From the NCBI RefSeq assembly GCF_017495225.1, contig NZ_JAFEIG010000033.1, forward strand, positions 62,001 to 126,000: a stretch of DNA of 64,000 nucleotides. The letters run 5' to 3'. The number at the start of each line of letters is the position of its first letter. The first letter of the stretch is position 1. Below are positions 1-7,358 of the stretch, in pieces. Source of the DNA: Daejeonella sp. (GTDB taxonomy: Bacteria > Bacteroidota > Bacteroidia > Sphingobacteriales > Sphingobacteriaceae). The notes beneath the pieces are model-generated. The model made no database searches. It was given only the letters and a program-made list of their open reading frames with translations, and was not told where the DNA came from. A program made the translations under genes and the position numbers.

Positions 1-134
1 CTTCGCGGCTCTAAGGATTAGCAAATGATCAGAGTCTTCAGACTCGATTTTAAAAAAAATCTTCCCTGTCCTTAGAGTTTAGCCCTTCGCGGCTCTAAGG
101 ATTAGCAAATGATTAGAGTCTTCAGACTCAATTT
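1..134. repeat. Tandemly spaced direct repeat, two ~50-bp copies
   Basis: A ~50-bp unit beginning CTTCGCGGCTCTAAGGATTA occurs at 1-50 and again at 85-134 with only a couple of differences. Inside it, GAGTCTTCAGACTC forms a short palindrome. The 34 bases between the copies carry a partial echo of the unit (CTTAGAG). The first copy touches the window edge, so more copies may lie outside. It is non-coding and has no assigned function. Confidence 0.7.
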
Positions 135-173
135 AATAATGGAATACCCCCTTGTCTTTGCGAGGAGGCACGA

Positions 174-236
174 CGAAGCAATCTATATAATCATCCAAAG
201 CCTTAAAATTACTATGTCTAGAATGGGATTGCTTCG
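174..236. repeat. Inverted repeat CGAAGCAATC / GATTGCTTCG
   Basis: A perfect 10-bp inverted repeat (174-183 and 227-236) is separated by 43 bases and preceded by a short GC-richer stretch, CGAGGAGGCACGA. It looks like a dispersed intergenic palindromic element. The remaining bases 237-519 before the first gene are AT-rich and show no other feature I can support. Confidence 0.55.
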
Positions 237-519
237 ATACCCTACCATTGACAATACCTAGTTTTCATCAATTACTTAAAAATTATATATCTAAAACTCT
301 CCTTGGTTTTTTAAAATCAAATTTTCTAATCCACTCATTTCTAAATACTATGTACTAATTACTAAGTACTAATCACCCTATCAACCTCATTTTTTCCAAT
401 ATTTTCTATCCCTTTTCAGCTTTTTGACTTACCTTCGATAATCTTCACAAAATAATTTTTGTTTAGATATTATCCTGTGGTCGGTGTTATCACCGCACCA
501 CTTTTAATTGAATAGATAC

Positions 520-1815
520 ATGAAAAATTTATACATAGCTATTGTTGCCCTTTTATTTTTAAGCTCTTGTGCAGTCCAAAAGCCTGAGAAACTAATAAAA
601 GAAGCCGATGTTGCCCGTTTAATAAAAACGCTTTCATCTGATGAAATGGAAGGTAGAGCATCTTTCACTCCCGGAATAGATAAGGCCGCTAAATTTATTG
701 AAAATGAGTTTGAAGAAATTGGACTTCAGCCGGTAGAGGTACACATGGGTTACCGTCAGGAGTTCAGCGTAAAAAGAATTAAAGCCGGACAAATTGAGGC
801 GATACTCAATGGTAAGTCAATTGAATCGCAAAATGTGTTTGCAGTTTCTGATCTTCCTAATTTTGAATTTAATAATAATGCAGGAAATACGGTTTACCGT
901 ATCGCAGCAAGCGAGCAGTTTATTCCTCGTTACCGCGAAATTATTGCCACGAAAACTAAAGCCCTAGTACTTGTTGATAATCAGCATGCTACAGCCTTTA
1001 AGCGATTTAAAGATAATTCTTCTAGAGGGCGTGTAGTAGAAAGTGTGAATGAATCGGCCGCCATCGTTTTTGTTTTAGGTGAAACAGATGCTAATTCTTT
1101 CAATGTAAAAGCAAGTAATGTTATTGAGGAGCTTCCATTGTTTAATGTGGCAGGTATGATTCCTGGAAAAACTAAACCAAAGGAAATTGTATTAATTTCT
1201 GCTCATTATGATCATTTAGGCATCGTGAAAGCTGTTGATGGTGATGCTATTGCCAATGGTGCTGATGATGATGCATCAGGTACTACCGCAGTTATTTCTT
1301 TAGCAAGATATTACAAGAAATTAAATAATAATGAGCGTAGCCTAGTATTTGTGGCCTTCACTGCCGAAGAAATTGGTGGTTTCGGTGCTCGATACTTTTC
1401 ATCTCAGTTAAACCCTGAAGATGTTGTGGCTATGTTTAACATCGAAATGATTGGTAAGGAGTCGAAATTTGGTAAAAATGCGGCTTTTATAACAGGTTAT
1501 GATAAATCTGATTTCGGTGAGATACTTCAGAAAAACTTAGTTGGCACAGATTTTAAATTTCATCCAGATCCTTATCCAAGTCAAAATCTTTTTTACCGTA
1601 GTGATAATGCTACACTTGCTGCATTGGGTGTTCCTGCGCATACAATTTCAACAGATCAGATTGACACCGATAAATTTTATCATACAGTCAATGATGAATT
1701 TGAAACCTTAGATGTATCAAATATTTATTCGACCATTAAAGCCATTGCTTTGAGTGCTAGGAGCATTATTTCCGGGACTGATACGCCAAAGAGAATACCG
1801 AAATTGAAGCAATAA
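520..1815 (+). CDS. M28-family zinc peptidase, lipoprotein
   Basis: Predicted outer-membrane or periplasmic metallo-exopeptidase. ATG at 520 is preferred over the upstream in-frame TTG at 508, because it places a classic lipoprotein signal (hydrophobic stretch then LSSC, Cys near residue 17) at the N-terminus. The M28 metal-ligand set is visible: AHYDH (His), GADDDASG (Asp), TAEEIGG (catalytic and ligand Glu), then NIEMIGK and a late FYHTVND (His). At the fourth position most family members have Asp (N-x-D-M-I-G); here it is Glu. A PA-like insertion probably precedes the catalytic part. Length, about 430 residues, fits a single-domain family member with an N-terminal extension. Substrate unknown. 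It stands alone, followed by repeats. Confidence 0.85.
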   Translation: MKNLYIAIVALLFLSSCAVQKPEKLIKEADVARLIKTLSSDEMEGRASFTPGIDKAAKFIENEFEEIGLQPVEVHMGYRQEFSVKRIKAGQIEAILNGKSIESQNVFAVSDLPNFEFNNNAGNTVYRIAASEQFIPRYREIIATKTKALVLVDNQHATAFKRFKDNSSRGRVVESVNESAAIVFVLGETDANSFNVKASNVIEELPLFNVAGMIPGKTKPKEIVLISAHYDHLGIVKAVDGDAIANGADDDASGTTAVISLARYYKKLNNNERSLVFVAFTAEEIGGFGARYFSSQLNPEDVVAMFNIEMIGKESKFGKNAAFITGYDKSDFGEILQKNLVGTDFKFHPDPYPSQNLFYRSDNATLAALGVPAHTISTDQIDTDKFYHTVNDEFETLDVSNIYSTIKAIALSARSIISGTDTPKRIPKLKQ

Positions 1816-1852
1816 TTTTGTTTTTTAACAGTTTAGTGAACTTCGTTAAAAT

Positions 1853-1961
1853 GTCATCCCGAAACTTGCTTTTCCGCAGGTGAGGGAACTTCGTTAAGCA
1901 CAAAAACTTTAGCCTTTATAAAAATTTCTCTCACTAAGTTCCCTCAAACGTTCGGGATGAC
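1853..1961. repeat. Long inverted-repeat element, copy A
   Basis: Begins GTCATCCCGAA and ends TTCGGGATGAC. The outer arms are complementary, and so are inner blocks (AGGTGAGGGAACTT versus AAGTTCCCTCA), so the ~109-bp unit could fold into one imperfect hairpin. It is nearly identical to the element at 2450-2559 and is followed by the tail CAGGTGCATGGTGTTTAAAAA. Confidence 0.8.
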
Positions 1962-1988
1962 AGGTGCATGGTGTTTAAAAAAAACGAT

Positions 1989-2039
1989 GTCATCCCGAAA
2001 CCTGCCCTTCCGCAGGTGAGGGACCTTTATTAAATCACA
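1989..2039. repeat. Inverted-repeat element, truncated copy B
   Basis: Left half only of the same element: starts GTCATCCCGAAACCTGC and runs through CCGCAGGTGAGGGACC, then diverges before the right arm. It lies about 80 bp upstream of the GIY-YIG gene. The junction CGATGTCATCCCGAA is shared with the copy at 2450. Confidence 0.7.
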
Positions 2040-2119
2040 AAAAATCGCCATTTCCTCAATCAAATCTACCGCTCAATAGATTTTTTATTTCGTTCGTATG
2101 AATCTGGATAAATTTATTT

Positions 2120-2410
2120 ATGTGGAATTACAATTACTACGTTTACATAACTACCAATCCAGATAAAACTGTACTTTATGTTGGAGTAACAAACGATATC
2201 GAAAGAAGGCTTTTCGAGCATCATGAAAACAAAGGGAAATGGGAAACTTTTGCAGGAAGGTATTTTTGTTATAATCTCATTTGGTTTGAACATTTTTTTG
2301 ATATTAATGAAGCTATTATGCGGGAAAAAGAGATCAAAGGTTGGAGAAGAGAAAAAAAAGAGCTCTTAATTGCTAAATCAAATCCTGATTGGAAAACGAT
2401 TAAATTGTAA
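2120..2410 (+). CDS. GIY-YIG nuclease domain protein
   Basis: Small single-domain endonuclease-like protein of 96 residues. The N-terminal YYVYITT and LYVGVTNDIERRLFEH correspond to the GIY and YIG motifs with the following Arg, and IKGWRREKK is the usual C-terminal motif of these short UvrC/YhbQ-like proteins. The catalytic Glu is probably in the EAIMREKEIKG helix. The gene has no operon partner. It sits between a truncated copy (1989) and a full copy (2450) of one inverted-repeat element, with an intact copy at 1853. Cellular role unknown; DNA cleavage is a family-level inference. Confidence 0.85.
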   Translation: MWNYNYYVYITTNPDKTVLYVGVTNDIERRLFEHHENKGKWETFAGRYFCYNLIWFEHFFDINEAIMREKEIKGWRREKKELLIAKSNPDWKTIKL

Positions 2411-2449
2411 AGAAATCAATTTTACGCGCATAGCGTTTAAAAAATCGAT

Positions 2450-2559
2450 GTCATCCCGAAACCTGCTCTTCCGCAGGTGAGGGACCTTCGTTAAGCACAA
2501 AAACTTTAGCCTTTATAAAAATTTCTCTCACTAAGTTCCCTCACTGCGTTCGGGATGAC
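2450..2559. repeat. Long inverted-repeat element, copy C
   Basis: Starts GTCATCCCGAAACCTGC and ends CGTTCGGGATGAC. The interior, including CACAAAAACTTTAGCC and TTTATAAAAATTTCTCTCAC, matches copy A almost base for base. It lies about 40 bp downstream of the GIY-YIG stop codon and carries the same tail, AGGTGCATGGCGTTTAAAAAA. Confidence 0.8.
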
Positions 2560-2620
2560 AGGTGCATGGCGTTTAAAAAAATTAATGTTCACCAATCTGA
2601 TTTTCATCAGTATGACTGAT

Positions 2621-3109
2621 TTATAATTCCTTGCGCATCACATAGTCATTTAGCACAAAATGATGGTAATTGATGTCTAGCGTTTGGTAGATTTCAAAGC
2701 CTGTCTTTTTATAAAAATGCTGTGCCGGATTGCCTCTATTTACATTTAATTCGAGTGTTTTTCCACCTTTGAGCTTAGCAGAATCAGCCACATGCTCAAT
2801 TAGTTTTTTGCCAGTTCCTAATCCTTGTTCGCTTGGTAAAATATAGAGTTTGTGTAGCTTAAACACCTGATTTTCAGCATCAATTAATGAATAGGCTGCA
2901 AATCCAATACCTATATTTTCTCTTTCAGCAATCAAGAAATCAATACCCGAATTCATTTGTTTTTGGAGACTTCCAGGAGAATACATATCCTCTAACATGA
3001 AGCTGATTTGTTCATCGCTGATAATCGAGCTATAGCTAGGCCACCATGTTTTTTCGGCTAATTCACTGATGAGTGGGATGTCTATTTCTGTGGCAATTCT
3101 AATGATCAT
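2621..3109 (-). CDS. GNAT family N-acetyltransferase
   Basis: Predicted acyl-CoA-dependent acetyltransferase of about 162 residues. The acetyl-CoA motif A is seen as LPSEQGLGTGKKLIEHV, preceded by the beta-strand HKLYI and followed by LELNVNRGN and HFYKKTGFE. I chose ATG at 3109 (MIIRIATEID) rather than 3148, because the upstream frame overlaps the preceding gene and the family normally starts just before RIATE. This start lies one base after the stop of the preceding gene, so the two are probably cotranscribed as the tail of the thiamine cluster. Substrate unknown. Confidence 0.8.
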   Translation of the reverse strand: MIIRIATEIDIPLISELAEKTWWPSYSSIISDEQISFMLEDMYSPGSLQKQMNSGIDFLIAERENIGIGFAAYSLIDAENQVFKLHKLYILPSEQGLGTGKKLIEHVADSAKLKGGKTLELNVNRGNPAQHFYKKTGFEIYQTLDINYHHFVLNDYVMRKEL

Positions 3110-3110
3110 A

Positions 3111-3677
3111 TTAAATGGATTCGGCGATAAAAATAAAGGGCTGCTCAAAGGTTAGGGAGTAAAAGCCATCTTTTTCGGTAGCAAATATATGATCTTCCAC
3201 TTTTTTTAATCCGCTACAATGTAAGTTATGTACTTCATGAAGGATATGAATTTCCTCTCCTGCGGCTTGCCATTTGCTAAATCCAGATCGGACTGGAAAT
3301 ATTTTTTGATTCCCAATAAATACCACAATGTCAAGGTCATCCACAAAAAGAACATAATCCTTCAATGAAAATTCCTTGGTGATGATGTTAACTGCGGGGT
3401 AATGCTCGCCATCTAAAAACTTTAGCGCATCCTCCAATGGTTCGCTATCTGATAAAATGAGTTTGGTGCTTTCCTGAGTATAAAAATGCGGGTCTTTAGT
3501 GAGTACAGCATCTATTTTTATGCCCATAGAATCTACCAATTCATAAATATCTTCGTTTACAATTAACGTCGGACTCCATTCTAAGATTTGTCCCAAGTTC
3601 TCACTTTCAAAGCCTTCCAAACTCATAATTAATAAGGCAGGCTCCTGTTTTTCGCGAACTATGTGATGTGATGACAT
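3111..3677 (-). CDS. Possible thiamine pyrophosphokinase-like protein
   Basis: A 188-residue soluble protein that I recognise only tentatively as one of the short proteins annotated as thiamine pyrophosphokinase in Sphingobacteriaceae. The N-terminal half (EWSPTLIVNEDIYELVDSMGIKIDAVL) looks like the Rossmann-like sugar-nucleotide or TPK fold. The C-terminal part (FEQPFIFIAES) could be the small beta-domain. The standard GDxDS substrate motif is not evident, so catalytic activity is uncertain. The main support is context: it follows a TPP-riboswitch-controlled TonB receptor and a ThiE-like gene on the same strand, where a kinase converting imported thiamine to TPP would complete salvage. Confidence 0.5.
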   Translation of the reverse strand: MSSHHIVREKQEPALLIMSLEGFESENLGQILEWSPTLIVNEDIYELVDSMGIKIDAVLTKDPHFYTQESTKLILSDSEPLEDALKFLDGEHYPAVNIITKEFSLKDYVLFVDDLDIVVFIGNQKIFPVRSGFSKWQAAGEEIHILHEVHNLHCSGLKKVEDHIFATEKDGFYSLTFEQPFIFIAESI

Positions 3678-3713
3678 GAATCAAAAATAACAAAGCCTTT
3701 TGATTGTTTCACC

Positions 3714-4349
3714 TTAATAGATCTTTTTGTAAAAATCTTTGATCATTAAGCCCGGATTCTCAGCCAGATTTACAGCTCCAGAAACGGCTATACCATAAAT
3801 TCCTGTGCTAATTAGATCTTCCGTATCTTCCAGTTTTATGCCTCCAACAGCTATCAGAGGGATGTCTATCTCAAGTTCTTGCATTTTTTGTACCATCTCT
3901 TGATATCCCGAAAGGCCTAAAATTGGATAATCATTAACTTTTGTTTTTGTGATGGCAAAAGGACCGCAACCTATATAATCAACCACCCCAGAAGCATAAA
4001 TACGTTGAATATCTTCTATAGTATTTGCCGAAGCACCTAATGTTTTTTCATCGCTAATGGCATGACGAATGGCATTAAAATCAGCATTCATATCTTCTAT
4101 ATGAACACCTTGAGCATCTACTTGATCGAGTAAATGATAATGATTAGTAAGAATTAGAGTCGCGCCCCAATCATCACAAATGGAAGCAATTTCATGTATT
4201 TCTTGAATCAATGCCTCATCATTTTTTGATAAACATCGGTACTGAATCCAGTTGGCACCAGACTGACAGGCTATTTCTACTTGCTCAACATGTTTGCGCT
4301 GCGGTAAATCCTGACTCAGGTAATGAAATTTAGAAATGTATTTTCTCAT
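3714..4349 (-). CDS. thiE: ThiE/TenI-like thiamine phosphate synthase
   Basis: TIM-barrel protein of 211 residues, the usual length for ThiE, which joins HMP-pyrophosphate and thiazole phosphate to make thiamine phosphate. Landmarks in order: WIQYR (~34-38), GVHIED (~80), LGASANT (~103), DYIGCGPFAITKTK (~124-137) and IAVGGI (~164). Several family motifs are altered. The N-D pair after the third strand reads NH. The GVHxGQxD motif reads GVHIEDMN. GxSxH reads GASAN. In ThiE the two Asp residues bind magnesium, so this may be a diverged enzyme or a TenI-type protein rather than a standard synthase. It lies 6 bp downstream of the receptor gene, in one operon under the TPP riboswitch. Confidence 0.7.
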   Translation of the reverse strand: MRKYISKFHYLSQDLPQRKHVEQVEIACQSGANWIQYRCLSKNDEALIQEIHEIASICDDWGATLILTNHYHLLDQVDAQGVHIEDMNADFNAIRHAISDEKTLGASANTIEDIQRIYASGVVDYIGCGPFAITKTKVNDYPILGLSGYQEMVQKMQELEIDIPLIAVGGIKLEDTEDLISTGIYGIAVSGAVNLAENPGLMIKDFYKKIY

Positions 4350-4355
4350 AGCGAA

Positions 4356-6722
4356 TTAAAATTTTAAACCTAAGGCAAGCAGAAAGTTACGTGTTGCTTG
4401 TGGATAATAGTAGTTTTCTGTTGTAAAATCACCGCCATACATATAGCTAAAAGTATAACCATTTGCTTCGTATAATTCAGAGAAAACATTATTCACCATC
4501 AAGGTAATTCCTAGATTTTTTATGGCGCCAACTTTGGTATTATATCTCAAGCGAATATCATTCACAAAAAAAGCATCTAATTTTCTTTGTGAATTGGATG
4601 TATTATCTAGGAATTGTTGAGAAACATACTTGCTGATGAATGCCATTTCAGTTTTTTTCATGGGAATAAAACTGAGTTCACTTGAGCTAATGAAGTTCGG
4701 AGAAAATGCAAGGTCGGTATTGCTATAATTGTTCACAATTTGTCCGCCATTATCATAATCATCTACGTATTCAGTAAAGTTTTTAACTCTATTTTGACTC
4801 AATGATGCGCTGAAGTTCCAAGATAAGCTATTGTTAATTTGGACTCTAGAATCGAGTTCTAAGCCATATCTATAGCTTTTTTCAACATTTTGGCGTATGT
4901 ATTCGCCCACATCATTTACTTTACCAGTTAGTACTAGCTGGTCATTATAGAACATGGCATAGGCATTAATTCCGGCATTAAAATTCTGTCTCCGATGTCT
5001 GTAGCCAGTTTCAATATTCAAAAGATTTTCTGCTTTTGGGCGATTTGAGCTATTCGAATTGATATAATCATCGCGATTAGGCTCTTTATTGGCTACAGCA
5101 AGAGAAGCGTAAAGATTGCTTTGTGGATTAATGTCGTAGCTAAAACCTAGCTTCGGATTGAAAAAGTTTAATTCATCAGTCTGATCAAGAGCCATTCTAT
5201 TTTTATCGGTTCCATTTACCCTGTAGTTTACACGAAAATATTGTAAATCTGCGTACAAATTAAACTGCCCTACATTAAATTCTGCTTTCGCGAATGTATT
5301 GAAATCGGTTTTAAAGCCATTTCCTTTGTAATAGGGCACGATATTATTTCCTATCGGGATAAACTGGCCTCTAATTACCTCCCCAAAATGATCTCCATCA
5401 TATTCATTATAAGCACCACCAAGGGTATAATTTATTTTTGAATTGGGATTATAATTCAGGGAATAGGTTAATCCATAGTAATGATTATCGAGCCAACGGC
5501 GTCTGATAAGATCACTTCTATCTATCGTAATAGACCCTGCTGGAAAAGGTGAAATACCATAATTTTCTAAGTCTTGATCTTCTTTAAATTCCTCAAAATA
5601 ACCTCTTCCTTTGGTATAATGAAGAGCGGTATTGGCCGAAAATACGGGCGAAAAGCTATGCGAATAGAGTAATTGATAATGATCTTGAATATAATTATCC
5701 GTTTGATCATCATATGTAAAACTATTGTAGGTGCGGTTGCTTTTCAATAAATTTTCAGGAACACCATTCCATGCTTGATATGTTTTTTCGGATCCAGAAA
5801 ACACATTAAAGCGCAATAAATCTTTTTTGCCATAATAGGCACCACTTAAGAAATAGGATTTTAAATCGGATGAACCTCTGTCGATATAGCCATCCGACTC
5901 AATTCTTGATAATCGGCCATCAAAACTAAATTTATTGTTAATGAGACCCGTACCCACATTCACCGTATTTTTTATCGTATTAAAAGATCCCAAAGTATTA
6001 TTGATTTCCGCATAAGCAGAATCATTTTTAGTGGTAGTTTGAATGTTTAAGCTGGCTCCAAAGGCACCTGCACCATTGGTGGATGTACCTACGCCTCTTT
6101 GAATTTGAATATTATCAACAGATGAGGCGAAGTCGGGGAGGTTTACCCAAAACGTCCCTTGACTTTCAGGGTCATTATAAGGAATCCCATTGATGGTCAC
6201 GTTAATTCGTGTTGGGTCGCTTCCGCGGATACGAATACCGGTATAGCCAACGCCATTTCCAGCATCGGAGTTAACTACTACCGAGGGACTTTGATTTAGG
6301 AGGAAGGGAAGGTCTTGTCCCAGATTGTTTTTCTGCAATTGCGCCTTGTTGATATTGCTATAGGTTGTGGCCGAGTTTTCGGAGGCACGAGTTGCTCTGA
6401 CTAAAACTTCATCAGCAATGAGGCTATTTTTAGTGAGCAGTAAGTCTAAGCTTGTATTTCCAGTCAAATTGATGGAACGTTCAAGTGTTTGATAGCCGAT
6501 AAAACTTACCTTTAATAGATAATTTCCTGCTTTTAAATTCTTGATTGTGAAATTCCCTGATTCATCACTCCGACTGTTGATTAATGAATTATCAAGGCTA
6601 ATGCTGGCACCAGAAAGTGCTGAATCTGAATTTTTTTCTGAAATTTTCCCGCTAATAGAAAATTGAGCTGAAGCCATAAAAGGCATCAAGATTGCCGTAG
6701 CAATAAGTAATAACTTTTTCAA
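4356..6722 (-). CDS. TonB-dependent receptor, probably for thiamine
   Basis: Outer-membrane active transporter of 788 residues. In order: signal peptide ending ASAQ (~19), a carboxypeptidase-regulatory-like beta-sandwich (~20-100), the plug domain with VGYTGIRIRGSDPTRINVTI and GIPYNDPESQG (~160-190), then a long 22-strand-type barrel ending in the aromatic terminus LALGLKF. The only reasonable start is a TTG at 6722, since an in-frame TAA lies upstream with no ATG between. The 5-prime leader holds a TPP riboswitch, so substrate assignment to thiamine or a thiamine precursor follows from regulation and from the ThiE-like and TPK-like genes downstream. Energy comes from TonB-ExbBD, which is not in the window. 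Confidence 0.85.
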   Translation of the reverse strand: MKKLLLIATAILMPFMASAQFSISGKISEKNSDSALSGASISLDNSLINSRSDESGNFTIKNLKAGNYLLKVSFIGYQTLERSINLTGNTSLDLLLTKNSLIADEVLVRATRASENSATTYSNINKAQLQKNNLGQDLPFLLNQSPSVVVNSDAGNGVGYTGIRIRGSDPTRINVTINGIPYNDPESQGTFWVNLPDFASSVDNIQIQRGVGTSTNGAGAFGASLNIQTTTKNDSAYAEINNTLGSFNTIKNTVNVGTGLINNKFSFDGRLSRIESDGYIDRGSSDLKSYFLSGAYYGKKDLLRFNVFSGSEKTYQAWNGVPENLLKSNRTYNSFTYDDQTDNYIQDHYQLLYSHSFSPVFSANTALHYTKGRGYFEEFKEDQDLENYGISPFPAGSITIDRSDLIRRRWLDNHYYGLTYSLNYNPNSKINYTLGGAYNEYDGDHFGEVIRGQFIPIGNNIVPYYKGNGFKTDFNTFAKAEFNVGQFNLYADLQYFRVNYRVNGTDKNRMALDQTDELNFFNPKLGFSYDINPQSNLYASLAVANKEPNRDDYINSNSSNRPKAENLLNIETGYRHRRQNFNAGINAYAMFYNDQLVLTGKVNDVGEYIRQNVEKSYRYGLELDSRVQINNSLSWNFSASLSQNRVKNFTEYVDDYDNGGQIVNNYSNTDLAFSPNFISSSELSFIPMKKTEMAFISKYVSQQFLDNTSNSQRKLDAFFVNDIRLRYNTKVGAIKNLGITLMVNNVFSELYEANGYTFSYMYGGDFTTENYYYPQATRNFLLALGLKF

Positions 6723-6783
6723 TTTGATTAATTTTTTAGTTAAAAACCCTGCATAATGGGGTTATATGCAGCACATTAACTCT

Positions 6784-6939
6784 TACCTCCCTACGCCGGC
6801 ATTATCCGGATCAGGTGCTCTCAAGAATTGTATTTTTCGTTTTTGGGCTTTTTAAAAGCTGTAAAACAATACAAAACTATCGATGGGTATATTCTCAGCC
6901 TGTTTTTGTGTTTGATTTCGCAAACAAGGCACCCCTTTT
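6784..6939 (-). promoter_or_regulatory. TPP (thi-box) riboswitch
   Basis: Read on the minus strand, the conserved elements appear in order: GGGGTGCC, GGCTGAGAATATACCC, then CACCTGATCCGGATAATG and GCCGGCGTAGGGA. These are the pyrimidine-sensor and pyrophosphate-sensor segments of the thiamine pyrophosphate aptamer. About 60 bases lie between ACCC and the CCTGATC segment, an enlarged P3 arm. The aptamer lies ~60 bp before the TTG start of the receptor gene, so TPP binding most likely blocks translation or elongation of the receptor operon. I see no obvious strong terminator, which favours translational control (inference). Confidence 0.93.
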
Positions 6940-6946
6940 GATTCTA

Positions 6947-6954
6947 CAAAGATA
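6947..6954 (-). promoter_or_regulatory. -7 box TATCTTTG for riboswitch operon
   Basis: The minus strand reads TATCTTTG just 8 bases before the first aptamer base. It matches the Bacteroidota TAnnTTTG -7 element, so transcription would start close to the first paired stem of the riboswitch. Confidence 0.65.
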
Positions 6955-7017
6955 CGAATAATTCTGGATTGGGGTTGGGAGTGACATTTTTTACATTTAA
7001 TTTATTTGTTGGTGCTG

Positions 7018-7244
7018 CCCCCTCTAGAGGGGGATAAGCACAGCGACCCCTGCAATCGCGCTACAAAAAATAAATTTCATTATTTACCAGGTTGAATAGG
7101 CGCCTAGTATCCCCCGCAGGCGGGGGAATAAAAGGGGGTGGAATTTGGTTGGCAATTGGCAGAAAAATAATTTGTGCTATTCCTCCCCCTACCCCCTCTA
7201 GAGGGGGATATATGCACAGCGACCCCTGCTATCGTGCTAAAAAA
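7018..7244. repeat. Pair of palindromic intergenic repeats
   Basis: Two copies of a ~54-bp unit start with the perfect palindrome CCCCCTCTAGAGGGGG (7018-7033 and 7192-7207) and continue with GCACAGCGACCCCTGC and ATCG(C/T)GCTA. Between them is another palindrome, CCCCCGCAGGCGGGGG (7111-7126). This occupies most of the gap between the riboswitch and aspS; no coding sequence is seen. Confidence 0.75.
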
Positions 7245-7329
7245 ATACATATCAGCTCAGAATTGTGAGTTTTTTTGGTACATAAAACACCATCCCAAAT
7301 TTCCGTTTAGTCTTTACCGCCAAAAATCT

Positions 7330-7337
7330 TACTTTTG
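7330..7337 (+). promoter_or_regulatory. -7 box TACTTTTG for aspS
   Basis: TACTTTTG matches TAnnTTTG and lies 22 bp upstream of the chosen aspS start. A weak TTTAG sits about 20 bp further upstream in the -33 position. Confidence 0.6.
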
Positions 7338-7358
7338 CATTCAATAAAATATAAAATA

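Noticed and set aside
508-519. Upstream TTG start of the M28 peptidase
   Set aside because: ATG at 520 gives a normal lipoprotein signal and the TTG adds only four residues.
1-2600. CRISPR array
   Set aside because: The repeats are few, of different lengths and not regularly spaced, and no cas gene is present.
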